From Candidatus Coatesiibacteriota bacterium (GTDB lineage: Bacteria > RBG-13-66-14 > B26-G2 > JAUVZD01): a DNA stretch of 64,000 nt. Positions 25,888 through 34,045 of this stretch are shown one piece after another (position 1 is the first letter of the stretch; the number at the start of each line of letters is the position of its first letter). Below the pieces are notes generated by a model. The model made no database searches. It was not told where the DNA came from and saw nothing but the letters and a program-made list of their open reading frames with translations. The stretch spans positions 124,001 through 188,000 of the forward strand of contig JAUVZD010000003.1 in NCBI GenBank assembly GCA_030602715.1, in the 5' to 3' direction. The position numbers and the translations under genes were made by a program.

Positions 25888-27471
25888 ATGAATAGATTCC
25901 AGAGGATTATCCCCCTTCTGCTCTTTGCGGTGGCGGTTTCGGCTTGGGCTGATTCCGGGAGCACCACCACCGGTCCCAGCTTGAGCATCGTGAGCATCCT
26001 CCCCGATGAGCAGGTCGGGGAAGTGACCGTTATCCTGAGCATAACCAATATGGAGCAGTTGCCGGTGGAGGGGCTGAAGGCAAAATCCTTTACGGTTACC
26101 GACAGCGGGGAGGAGATAGGGGATTTCAGCATAACCCCCCTCTCCAAGGAGCTTTCCCCGGCGACCATAGCCCTGCTCATTGATACCTCCGGCTCTATGG
26201 AATATGGTAAGAAGCTGGAGTATGCGAAGTCGGCGGCGACGCAGTTCTGCAAAAAGCTTCCCACCGGCTACCAGTGTGGTATCTTCGCCTTCAACGAGCG
26301 TGTCTATTCGGTGCAGGGGTTCACCGAAAACAGATCCGACCTGACCGCTCGCATCGCCACCCTTTCGGTGGAGCGGAAGAACACCTTCCTCTTTGATGCC
26401 CTGAATACGGTCATTGAGCAGATGGCGGTGGTGGACAGCCCCCGCAAGATAATCATCACCCTCTCCGACGGCTTGGATACCGCCGCCGAGGGTGGAGTCA
26501 GGACTCAGGGGTTAACCGTGCAGGATAACGTCAAGAAGGCGGGTGAGGCGGGGGTGGTCATCTACACCATCGGCTTGGGGTTTGATGTGGATAAGGCAAA
26601 TCTGCAGAGTCTGGCGGAGCAGACCTGTGGAGATTACTTCTTCTGCGGTAAGCCTGATGAGTTGAGCAGACAATACGATAAAATCTTTCGGCAACTGCTC
26701 GGTCAGTATTCCCTGACCTATAATCTTGCCCAGCAGGAACTTTCGGCGGAGGATGAGGATGCATACCTGGCAAAAGGCGAGCGCATCTTAAAGATTACCG
26801 TGAAGACCAACCAGGGCACGGTGAGCGCCGAGCGTTCCTACCGAGCCGAGTTCCGGGTTGAGAAGGGCGTGCAGGAGCTTTTTGCCCAGTGGTGGTTCTG
26901 GCTGATCGTGGGAAGTGGATTCATTCTGCTGGTGGTGATAATCCTCCTGCTGGTTATGGCTGGACGAAGGCGGCGCAGACTGGCGGAAGCCGGCTTGGAG
27001 GAGGAGGTCTCCGAGGAACCTGCGCCGGACTCCTTTGATATGGACAGGGATATGGTCGCCGGCTACGAAGCGGTTACATCAGGTCAGGAAAGGGTGGCGG
27101 TGGAAGAAGCGCCCGGAGCGGAGGAAGGGGCGGTGGCTGAGCTGGTGGTCATCCGCTCACCGGGCAGACCTCTTGCGGGTGCGTCTGTTTTAATCGCCAA
27201 GGATGAGGTGCTGATCGGCAGGGACCCGGCGTGCGACATTCACATTGACTCCGATAAGGTCTCCCGAAAGCACGCCCGTCTAATCCACAGGCGGGGAAAG
27301 TTCCTCATAGAGGACATGGATTCACTCAACGGCACCTATGTGGCTCGGAGAGGAGGCAGGACCTTCCACAAGCAAGGGCGGGTGGAGGTCTTCCCCGGCG
27401 ACCTGCTGGCTTTCAGCCGGGAGTTTATCGTAGAACTTCGCACCCTGCGGGATGTTACCCGGGCATTTTAG
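25888..27471 (+). CDS. Membrane protein: von Willebrand A domain outside, FHA domain inside
   Basis: A 527-residue protein with a signal peptide (residues 1-21), a short beta domain, then a VWA domain whose MIDAS is DTSGS at residues 99-103. A membrane helix lies at about 335-358 (WFWLIVGSGFILLVVII) followed by an Arg-rich stop. An acidic linker leads to a cytoplasmic FHA domain near residues 440-500 (LIGRDPACDIHI, SRKHARL, DSLNGTYV). The layout suggests that metal-dependent ligand binding in the periplasm is tied to phosphopeptide binding in the cytoplasm; that link is inference. AGGAGA precedes ATG 25888. It probably shares a transcript with the FHA gene upstream. Confidence 0.88.
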   Translation: MNRFQRIIPLLLFAVAVSAWADSGSTTTGPSLSIVSILPDEQVGEVTVILSITNMEQLPVEGLKAKSFTVTDSGEEIGDFSITPLSKELSPATIALLIDTSGSMEYGKKLEYAKSAATQFCKKLPTGYQCGIFAFNERVYSVQGFTENRSDLTARIATLSVERKNTFLFDALNTVIEQMAVVDSPRKIIITLSDGLDTAAEGGVRTQGLTVQDNVKKAGEAGVVIYTIGLGFDVDKANLQSLAEQTCGDYFFCGKPDELSRQYDKIFRQLLGQYSLTYNLAQQELSAEDEDAYLAKGERILKITVKTNQGTVSAERSYRAEFRVEKGVQELFAQWWFWLIVGSGFILLVVIILLLVMAGRRRRRLAEAGLEEEVSEEPAPDSFDMDRDMVAGYEAVTSGQERVAVEEAPGAEEGAVAELVVIRSPGRPLAGASVLIAKDEVLIGRDPACDIHIDSDKVSRKHARLIHRRGKFLIEDMDSLNGTYVARRGGRTFHKQGRVEVFPGDLLAFSREFIVELRTLRDVTRAF

Positions 27472-27499
27472 CTTTTTCAGGGAAGATGAGAGGAAGAAA

Positions 27500-27527
27500 G
27501 AAGGCGAGGATGGATATCCTCGCCTTC
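27500..27527. terminator. Palindrome between convergent genes, probable terminator
   Basis: Perfect 12-base arms GAAGGCGAGGAT / ATCCTCGCCTTC with loop GGAT. A second hairpin (GGCGACA / TGTCGCC, 27545-27566) follows. Both lie between the plus-strand VWA/FHA gene and the minus-strand repeat gene. There is only a weak T-run on the minus side. Confidence 0.6.
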
Positions 27528-27575
27528 TGTGAAATTGTGGTGTAGGCGACAGTATGTGTTGTCGCCCGCTTTGTT

Positions 27576-29294
27576 TTACCTGATAATCACCGCCCTGGCG
27601 CTCACCTCAGCGCCGTAGTAAGACGCCCGCAAGGTATAAACCCCGCTTGCCAGCATGGAGACATCAAGCGTCGCTTCCAGCTCGGTGGGCTCGGTAGCCT
27701 CAAGTTGTTGTTTAAGCACTAGCCGCCCCGAAAGGTCGTATAGCGTAAGCTGCACAATTCCAACCTCAGGCATAGCCAGCAGGCAGGTCAGCATGTCGGA
27801 CGCCGGGTTGGGATAGAGGGCTAAGATGGCGAAGGAGGCTGGTGGTAGTCCGGCGGTGGCTTGAGTGGTGCCCAGGGTCTCCGGGCTGTCATCGGCGAGC
27901 ACCGCCTCCAGCTTGTATTCGTAGGCGACGCCGGACTCCACGCTGGAATCGGTGTAGGAGAAGGGGTTTTGGCCGGTGATGAGGGAAGTGTTGATCTTAA
28001 GCCAATAGTCCAGGCGAGAATATGTATTCTCGCCTTCGGGGGAGAGGGGACGGCGATAGAGGTTGAAGCCGGCGATATGCTCGTCCCCCGCCATAGGCGG
28101 GGTGATCTCCACACTCCAGTTAAGGACAATTGCGGAGTCATTTGGTTTTGTAGAGAAATATTCAAGGATGATATCCACAAATGGGTCGCCGTACCAGGCA
28201 TACTTGAGGTTTGTATTGCCCTGGTCGAAATAAGATATGTGTGGTATGTCATTTGAATCCAACGCAAGCGAGGTATATTGCCCAACATAAGCATGTGAAT
28301 CAACGGTTTGGGTATCCCACTCACTGCCTGTCCAGCGGGCATATTTAAGATTGTTATTATCGTCATCAAAATATGAGATATGGGGATAATTTTGTGAATC
28401 AATGGCTATGGAGGTATATCCACACACACATTCGGAGTCCACGACTTGGATTTCCCATTCGCTACCTGTCCACCGTGCATACTTGAGGTAGCCGCCTCCT
28501 CTATAAGATATATTTGGATGGTTTTGGTTGTCAAGTGCGATAGATGAATAATAGCCCACATTACCAGAAGATTCTACGGTTTGTATTTCCCATCCACTAA
28601 TTGTTTTGTGTGCATACTTAAGGTCTTCCACGTTTTTATCACAATACGAAATATGTGGGTAGTCTTGGCTATCCAGAGCAATTGATATGTACCGGAACTT
28701 ATCACCTGTTGAGTCAATTGTCTGGAATGCCCACGTGCTACCGGTCCAGTGGTTATATCCAAGCCTGTTTGGGGTATGGTGTTCTTTATACTGATAAGAG
28801 AGATGGGGATGATCTTGGCTATCCAAACCAATACAGCAATATTTTCCCAAGGAGTAAGGTTCCCAAAAAGGATGTGATTCACCTAAGACTGTAATATCCC
28901 ACGCACTACCTGTCCATCTGGCATAGTTTATCCTATCACAGTCATACCACATTTCAAGAAAATGGCAATAAGTATAAAAGTTGTAATAATACGAGATGTG
29001 GGGGTAATCCTGGCTATCTAAGGCAATAGATGTAAACCGATATGTGTCCCCAAAGGTATAAACGGTCTGTATTTCCCATCCATCACCAGTCCATTTGGCA
29101 TACTTTAGGCTTTCGTTAGTGGAGTCATTATACGAGATGTGTGGGTGGTCCTGACTATCTAGGGCTATAGATGTGTAACGTCCTACAGACCCTCCGGAGT
29201 CCACAGTGGTGTATTGCCAATCATCAGCAGAAGATGTTCCGGTTGTCAAAGATACTAGAGTAATAAATGAAACTATAGCTACTAAATACCTCAT
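27576..29294 (-). CDS. Secreted seven-repeat T9SS cargo protein, copy A
   Basis: A 572-residue protein with a signal peptide (residues 1-23), seven repeats of about 43-64 residues each starting SIALDSQDxPHISY and containing LKYARWTGSEW, a fibronectin-like region, and a C-terminal T9SS type A sorting domain (LYPNPASDMLTCLL, LYDLSGRLVLKQQ, SGVYTLRA). Seven similar units suggest a seven-bladed beta-propeller. Export through the outer membrane by T9SS is expected from the C-terminal domain. It is a paralogue of 29756-31471, and the upstream regions match too. Two palindromes (28013 and 28086) sit in the frame and are translated. A TTGACA-17-TAGAAT promoter precedes it. Confidence 0.88.
   Translation of the reverse strand: MRYLVAIVSFITLVSLTTGTSSADDWQYTTVDSGGSVGRYTSIALDSQDHPHISYNDSTNESLKYAKWTGDGWEIQTVYTFGDTYRFTSIALDSQDYPHISYYYNFYTYCHFLEMWYDCDRINYARWTGSAWDITVLGESHPFWEPYSLGKYCCIGLDSQDHPHLSYQYKEHHTPNRLGYNHWTGSTWAFQTIDSTGDKFRYISIALDSQDYPHISYCDKNVEDLKYAHKTISGWEIQTVESSGNVGYYSSIALDNQNHPNISYRGGGYLKYARWTGSEWEIQVVDSECVCGYTSIAIDSQNYPHISYFDDDNNNLKYARWTGSEWDTQTVDSHAYVGQYTSLALDSNDIPHISYFDQGNTNLKYAWYGDPFVDIILEYFSTKPNDSAIVLNWSVEITPPMAGDEHIAGFNLYRRPLSPEGENTYSRLDYWLKINTSLITGQNPFSYTDSSVESGVAYEYKLEAVLADDSPETLGTTQATAGLPPASFAILALYPNPASDMLTCLLAMPEVGIVQLTLYDLSGRLVLKQQLEATEPTELEATLDVSMLASGVYTLRASYYGAEVSARAVIIR
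28013..28034. repeat. AT-tipped palindrome inside cargo gene A
   Basis: Perfect 10-base arms GGCGAGAATA / TATTCTCGCC around TG. Translated (minus strand) as part of PEGENTYSRLD, at the same position in the protein where copy B carries a different palindrome (30217). Confidence 0.8.
28086..28102. repeat. GC palindrome inside cargo gene A
   Basis: CCCCGCC-ATA-GGCGGGG, translated as ITPPMAGDEHI. The paralogue has TTEDEHI with four residues fewer, so the palindrome is an insertion. Confidence 0.82.
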
Positions 29295-29340
29295 CGTAGA
29301 ACCCCCTTGATATAGTTGTTTTTATTGTTACTCTAATTTA

Positions 29341-29369
29341 ATTCTATCATACCTGAATATTTCTGTCAA
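29341..29369 (-). promoter_or_regulatory. Promoter of cargo gene A
   Basis: Minus strand TTGACA (29369-29364), 17 bases, TAGAAT (29346-29341). Confidence 0.72.
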
Positions 29370-29502
29370 GTATTTTAAATATCCACAATTTTCTCATATC
29401 TTCTGAAAACCATCAATACCCCCCAAAAATTCTCAATGGGCCCATAGTTTATGCTATCATTCACTTTAATGGAGATAATATAAACCTTAAACAGATGAGT
29501 CT

Positions 29503-29553
29503 ATGGGTAATCTCAAATGTATCATCATAGCTTCGCTGGTGGCATTGTTTGGC
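29503..29553 (+). pseudogene. Truncated head of a copy of the 31679 gene
   Basis: From ATG 29503 the reading MGNLKCIIIASLVALFG matches MVNLKYIIIPSLVALFG, the start of the intact gene at 31679. Identity ends at TTTGGC (29553), where unrelated DNA begins. The signal peptide is cut in the middle. Confidence 0.75.
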
Positions 29554-29619
29554 GAAAGCCGACGACAGGGAAAGGGCTGCAATCGCAATAAGCCCTATCA
29601 TTACATATAGCATTTTCAT
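29554..29619 (-). pseudogene. Truncated head of another exported protein gene
   Basis: On the minus strand ATG 29619 (GAGGAAAAGAAG upstream) begins MKMLYVMIGLIAIAALSLSS followed by AFA, a complete signal peptide. It then runs into the antisense of the truncated plus-strand gene at 29553. Only the leader survives. A frame continues to 29461 but reads antisense sequence, so it is not a real product. Confidence 0.55.
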
Positions 29620-29713
29620 CTTCTTTTCCTCATCCCCTATAGTGTATGTTGATAGATATATCTTCATTTGTTATTTTGCCACTTATATGTCAAAATGTTA
29701 ATGGAAAAGTAGC

Positions 29714-29747
29714 AAGCGAGGATTTATATCCTCGCTTTCGGTTTTTT
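29714..29747 (+). terminator. Hairpin with T-run in a relic region
   Basis: Ten-base arms AAGCGAGGAT / ATCCTCGCTT (29714-29737, loop TTAT), then TCGG and seven T. It is oriented to stop plus-strand transcription, although no intact plus-strand gene lies upstream, so it may have served the deleted gene. Between 29620 and 29713 I see nothing else. Confidence 0.6.
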
Positions 29748-29755
29748 TCTGATTT

Positions 29756-31471
29756 TCATCTCACAACCACCGCCACCCCGCCACAGGCGGGGCTCACCTC
29801 AGCGCCGTCGTAAGACGCCCGCAGGGTGTAAATCCCGCTTGCCAGCGCGGAGACATCAAACATCGCTTCCAGCTCGGAGGGCTCGGTAGCCTCAAGTGGT
29901 TGGTTGAGCACCAGCCGCCCCGACAGGTCGTATAGCGTAAGATCCACAATTCCAACCTCAGGCATAGCCAGCAGACAGGTCAGCATGTCGGATGCCGGAT
30001 TGGGATAGAGGGCTAGGATGGCGAAGGAGGCTGGTGGTAGTCCGGCGGTGGCTTGAGTTGTGCCCAGGGTCTCCGGGCTGTCATCTGCGAGCACCGCCTC
30101 CAGTTTGTATTCGTAGGCGACGCCTGCCTCCACATCTGAGTCGGTGTAGGTGTAGGGGTTTTCGCCGGTGATGAGGGAGGTGTTGATCTTAGTCCAGATG
30201 TCTGTTTCGTTTTCCCGTAAGGGCGGATGGCCATCCGCCCTTACACCGCCCCCGCCCACGCGATCTTCCATCTTCATCTCCCGGCGATAGAGGTTGAAGC
30301 CCAGGATATGCTCGTCCTCGGTTGTCTGGACGGACCAGTTTATGGAGATGGCGGAGTCTTCAGGGTGTGCGGAGAAGGAAATTAAGTCTATGTCAAGTGG
30401 GTCGCCGTAGTAGGCATATTTAATGTCTCGGGTGAGGTCACGACTGGCAAGTTCATAATAAGATATATGGGGATTATCAGATGTGTCAAGAGCGATGGAG
30501 GTACAATAACCCACATCCCCATAGGAATCCACAGAATAGGTTTCCCAAACGCTTCCCGTCCAGTGGGTGTACATGAGGGCGCTGTAGTAAGGACCGACAT
30601 GATGTGAGATGTGGGGGTAGTCCTGGCTGTCAAGGGCAATGGATGTGCTCCCGCCCTCCAACACATAGTCACCTATGGTTTGGATTTCCCAAGTAGTTCC
30701 TGTCCATTTGGCATAACAGAGATAACATTCGTGTTCGTTAGTCTCTTTATAGTACGAAATATGAGAATAGTCTTGGCTGTCCAAGGCGATAGAGGGAGAA
30801 TAGCAACCCCAGTAGGCGGAGTCCAATGTTTGTATTTCCCATTCACTACCTGTCCATCGGGCATACTTTAGGTCGTAGTCATAACTATCTGAGTTGTAGG
30901 AAGAATATGAAATATGCGGATAGTCCTGACTGTCCAGGGCGATGGATGTATAAGAGCCTATATAATCTTCAGAGTCCACAATCTGTATATTCCATTCGCT
31001 TCCAGTCCAGCGAGCATACTTCAGGTAGCCGTTACCATAATCCCTATAAGAGATATGAGGATGTCCTTGGTCGTCTAATGCTATGGAAGTGGAAGAACCA
31101 ACGTATCCTTCAGAATCTACGGTCTGGATTAACCATTCACTTCCAGTCCAACGGGCATACCTTAAGTCATAACTATAATCGTGAGAAAAGTGATAGGAGA
31201 TATGGGGGTAGTCTTGGGAATCCAAGGCGATAGATGTATCGGTGCCGCCCTCGGGGTCAACGATTTGAATATCCCATTCCGTTCCTGTCCACTTAGCGAA
31301 CCTAATACCGGGGTAAGATATGTTTGGGTGGTCTTGACTGTCTATTGCGATGGAGGTGTTAGCACCACATTCATGGTCTACAGTGGTAATATACCAGTCA
31401 TAAGCAGAAGATGTCCCGGTTGCCAAAGATACAAGGGTACAAAATAAAACTATAGCTACTAAATACCTCAT
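29756..31471 (-). CDS. Secreted seven-repeat T9SS cargo protein, copy B
   Basis: A 571-residue paralogue of 27576-29294 with the same order: signal peptide MRYLVAIVLFCTLVSLATG, seven SIALDSQDYPHISY repeats, a fibronectin-like segment (SDVEAGVAYEYKLEAVLADD) and a T9SS type A C-terminal domain. The last third is almost identical between copies, while the repeats have diverged. Palindromes at 30217 and 29776 add residues absent from copy A, the second of them (PACGGV) within the last dozen residues of the sorting domain. TTGACA-17-TAAAAT lies upstream. Ligand unknown. Confidence 0.88.
   Translation of the reverse strand: MRYLVAIVLFCTLVSLATGTSSAYDWYITTVDHECGANTSIAIDSQDHPNISYPGIRFAKWTGTEWDIQIVDPEGGTDTSIALDSQDYPHISYHFSHDYSYDLRYARWTGSEWLIQTVDSEGYVGSSTSIALDDQGHPHISYRDYGNGYLKYARWTGSEWNIQIVDSEDYIGSYTSIALDSQDYPHISYSSYNSDSYDYDLKYARWTGSEWEIQTLDSAYWGCYSPSIALDSQDYSHISYYKETNEHECYLCYAKWTGTTWEIQTIGDYVLEGGSTSIALDSQDYPHISHHVGPYYSALMYTHWTGSVWETYSVDSYGDVGYCTSIALDTSDNPHISYYELASRDLTRDIKYAYYGDPLDIDLISFSAHPEDSAISINWSVQTTEDEHILGFNLYRREMKMEDRVGGGGVRADGHPPLRENETDIWTKINTSLITGENPYTYTDSDVEAGVAYEYKLEAVLADDSPETLGTTQATAGLPPASFAILALYPNPASDMLTCLLAMPEVGIVDLTLYDLSGRLVLNQPLEATEPSELEAMFDVSALASGIYTLRASYDGAEVSPACGGVAVVVR
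29776..29792. repeat. GC palindrome in the C-terminal codons of cargo gene B
   Basis: CCCCGCC-ACA-GGCGGGG, translated in EVSPACGGVAVVVR. Copy A ends EVSARAVIIR, so this is an insertion in the sorting domain. Confidence 0.82.
30217..30244. repeat. 28-base perfect palindrome in cargo gene B
   Basis: Arms GTAAGGGCGGATGG / CCATCCGCCCTTAC with no loop, translated within GGVRADGHPPLREN. Copy A has the unrelated palindrome 28013 at the equivalent site. Confidence 0.85.
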
Positions 31472-31517
31472 TGTAGAACCCCCTTGATATAGTTGTTTTT
31501 ATTGTTCCTCCAATTTC

Positions 31518-31546
31518 ATTTTACCATACCTGAATATTTCTGTCAA
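31518..31546 (-). promoter_or_regulatory. Promoter of cargo gene B
   Basis: Minus strand TTGACA (31546-31541), 17 bases, TAAAAT (31523-31518). Same layout as the promoter of copy A. Confidence 0.72.
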
Positions 31547-31678
31547 GTTTTTAAATATCCACAATTTTTTCATATCTTCTTAAAATTACCAATACCTCCC
31601 AAAAATTCTCAATGGGTCCATAGTTTATGCTATCATTCACTTTAATGGAGATAAACTAAACCTTAAACAGAGGAGCCC

Positions 31679-33100
31679 ATGGTTAATCTCAAATACATCA
31701 TCATACCTTCACTGGTGGCATTGTTTGGCTTCTCTTCCGCTTTTGCTTTAACCCCCTATCCGTATCACTTAGCCCTCAAGGGGGAAGGGAGCACTCTGGC
31801 AGGTGAAACCCTCTCCTTGGGGATTAACGGTATCGCCACTTACGGTGACCACATCTGGATAGCCACTTCCAACGGTCTCGGTCATTCACCGGACGGGGGG
31901 GAGACCTGGCAGGCATACTTTGCTTACCACGGCTTGGGGGATGATGTTCTCCCCTGCGTGGATGCGGTGGGGGATACCTGGTGGGTGGGGTGTATTGACG
32001 AGGAGAGCGAGGGCATACAGTATATTGGCGCCGGGGTCTCCATCACCACCGACGGGGGGCGCACCTGGCGCACCATCGGCAACGATGAAGGGTTACCCGT
32101 TGAGGGTCTGTTTAAGGTGCCCTGGGACATACTGCTGGCAAGCGACTACACCTGGGTTGCCACCTGGACCGATGGGGTGGGGAGGAGCGCAGACGGAGGG
32201 GACTCGTGGACTATGTTCATCCCCGAAAACGACCTGGGGGAGAAGATTTATTACACCTATGCCTTCGCCGAAGCCGACGATTATCTCTGGGTGGGGACGG
32301 AGATGGGTATAGCCCGCACACCGGACGCCGGTTTGACCTGGCAGGTCTTTGACAGAAGCGACGGTCTTCTGGGGCTTTTCTACCCCACCATCCATCTGCA
32401 GGCTCCGGGGGTCCTCTGGGGGGGAACGGGGTATGAGCTGGTTGGGGAGCACACCATAGCCAGCCATGGGGCGGTGTTGACCCAGGATAATGGAGAGACC
32501 TGGACTACATTTCTGGCCGGCTTGAGCGGTCTCTCCTCCAATGTTATCTATGACATCACCTCCGTCGGCGAGTGGGCTTTCCTGGCCACGCCTGAGGGTA
32601 TTAATTATACCAACATCTTCCAGGTTACAATTACTTTTGAGCAGATCACCACCGCAAACGGTCTCCCCTCAAATGAGGTATACTCCCTTGCCGCCGACGA
32701 CAATGGGGTGTTGTGGGCCGGGACCGGCAACGGGCTGGCAAAATCCGAGGATCTGGGGGAGAGCTGGACGATAATAGACTATCGCCCGGAGACCGGAGAG
32801 CTTGATGTGCCCCAGACCTATGCCTATCCCTCTCCCTTTTCGCCGAGGGTTGACGGCGCATGCACCATCGTTTATTCACTGTTTTATCCCCATAATGTTT
32901 CCATCCTCATCTACGACTTTGCCGGGGAGCTGGTGAAGACGGTGGTTGACGGTGAGCTGCGAGGTCCCGGCGATAATCTGGAGGAGAAGTGGTATGGCAT
33001 AAACGACCGGGGTGAGGATGTTGCCAACGGAGTCTATTTCTATGTCATCAAGGTGGATGGCGAGGTGTCCGCATATGGAAAGGTGGCGGTTCTGCAATGA
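31679..33100 (+). CDS. Secreted beta-propeller protein with FlgD-like C-terminal domain
   Basis: A 473-residue protein with a signal peptide ending SSAFA. Repeated blades of the BNR/YCF48 style follow (IWIATSNGLGHSPDGGETWQ, WVATWTDGVGRSADGGDSW, LWAGTGNGLAKSEDLGESW). A C-terminal FlgD-like immunoglobulin domain (YPSPFSPRVDG, ILIYDFAGELVKTV, GVYFYVIKVDGE) is of the kind used for T9SS export in FCB bacteria. AGGAG precedes ATG 31679. The stop overlaps the PorV-like gene by four bases, so the two are translationally coupled. This supports a link between cargo and the outer-membrane shuttle. Confidence 0.87.
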   Translation: MVNLKYIIIPSLVALFGFSSAFALTPYPYHLALKGEGSTLAGETLSLGINGIATYGDHIWIATSNGLGHSPDGGETWQAYFAYHGLGDDVLPCVDAVGDTWWVGCIDEESEGIQYIGAGVSITTDGGRTWRTIGNDEGLPVEGLFKVPWDILLASDYTWVATWTDGVGRSADGGDSWTMFIPENDLGEKIYYTYAFAEADDYLWVGTEMGIARTPDAGLTWQVFDRSDGLLGLFYPTIHLQAPGVLWGGTGYELVGEHTIASHGAVLTQDNGETWTTFLAGLSGLSSNVIYDITSVGEWAFLATPEGINYTNIFQVTITFEQITTANGLPSNEVYSLAADDNGVLWAGTGNGLAKSEDLGESWTIIDYRPETGELDVPQTYAYPSPFSPRVDGACTIVYSLFYPHNVSILIYDFAGELVKTVVDGELRGPGDNLEEKWYGINDRGEDVANGVYFYVIKVDGEVSAYGKVAVLQ

Positions 33101-34017
33101 AAAGGCTGATACTCCTTCTGCTTGCTTGGTCGGCGCTCCTCTCCAGCCACCCGGCAATGGCGGATGAGGGAGAGGGAGGGATGGCTGGCGCCTTTCTGCG
33201 CATATCGCCTGACCCCCGCTCCGCCGCTATGGGTGGGGCTTATACCTCCGTCGCCGGTGGGGCTTGCGCTTCAATCTGGAATCCAGCCCAACTCGGCTAT
33301 CTGCAGGGTTATGTGCTGGAGACCTCACTTGCCCGCCTTTCAATGGAACGCAACCTGGGTTATATTACCGGTGTCGCCCCGCTTTCCGGGGACGCTGGAA
33401 TGGGTGGGGGCTGGCTTCGGGCTTGGGTAGATGACCTGCCTCGCTACGACAGTGGGGGCTCCAGGGTGGGCGAATTCTCATTCTCCCAGAATGCCTTCTT
33501 CCTCTCCTTCGGCAGGCGCATCATCCCCCAGCTCTCGGCGGGCTTGACCGTCAAGTTCTTCTATCACTTCCTAGACGGTGTCGGCGCCACCGGCTTATCG
33601 TTTGATGTGGGAATAATGGCTAAGCCCATCGCTCCTCTCTCTCTGGGGCTGGTCTTTCAGGATGTGCACGGTCAGGAGACCTGGGATTCCGCATATCTTT
33701 ACGGAAGCGGTAAAAAGGACGAGATACCGCTGACCATCCGTGGCGGGGCGAGCTACTCCCTTCTGGATGAGAGACTTATCTTGGTCGGCGAGATATCCGG
33801 GCAAATTCACAGGAGTCCGGCTTATCATCTGGGCCTGGAGGTTTGGCCGAGGTGGGACCTGGCACTGCGGGCAGGCTACGACGATGGATTTCTGAGCGCC
33901 GGTGGGGGGCTTCTATTCCCCATAAACAACATGGTGCTCTCCGTGGATTATGCATACACCCAGGATTCCCTGCAGGTCTCCCCCGGGCATCGCTTCAGTC
34001 TGGGTTTCATTTTCTGA
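33097..34017 (+). CDS. PorV/PorQ-family outer membrane beta-barrel protein
   Basis: A 306-residue outer membrane protein. After the signal peptide (to about residue 22) comes the family N-terminal signature FLRISPDPRSAAMGGAYTSV and SIWNPAQLGYL. Amphipathic strands follow and the protein ends in Phe (FSLGFIF). PorV in T9SS carries cargo from the translocon to the attachment complex; many FCB candidate phyla carry several paralogues. Coupling (ATGA) to a FlgD-domain secreted protein fits that role, but a general lipid-transport role is also known for the wider family. Confidence 0.85.
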   Translation: MKRLILLLLAWSALLSSHPAMADEGEGGMAGAFLRISPDPRSAAMGGAYTSVAGGACASIWNPAQLGYLQGYVLETSLARLSMERNLGYITGVAPLSGDAGMGGGWLRAWVDDLPRYDSGGSRVGEFSFSQNAFFLSFGRRIIPQLSAGLTVKFFYHFLDGVGATGLSFDVGIMAKPIAPLSLGLVFQDVHGQETWDSAYLYGSGKKDEIPLTIRGGASYSLLDERLILVGEISGQIHRSPAYHLGLEVWPRWDLALRAGYDDGFLSAGGGLLFPINNMVLSVDYAYTQDSLQVSPGHRFSLGFIF

Positions 34018-34045
34018 TGGTTTTATCGGATTAACAACAGGCGGG

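Larger units (their letters stand above)
29295..29553. repeat. Duplicated upstream region (partner 31472-31730)
   Basis: The 5' flank of cargo gene A and the first codons of a plus-strand gene are near-identical to the flank of cargo gene B and the start of the gene at 31679. Shared runs include CATACCTGAATATTTCTGTC and TTTATGCTATCATTCACTTT. This marks a segmental duplication. Confidence 0.82.

Noticed and set aside
27576-31471. Regularly spaced repeats that might be a CRISPR array
   Set aside because: The period is 43-64 codons inside two open frames, and units vary as protein repeats do. No cas genes are present.
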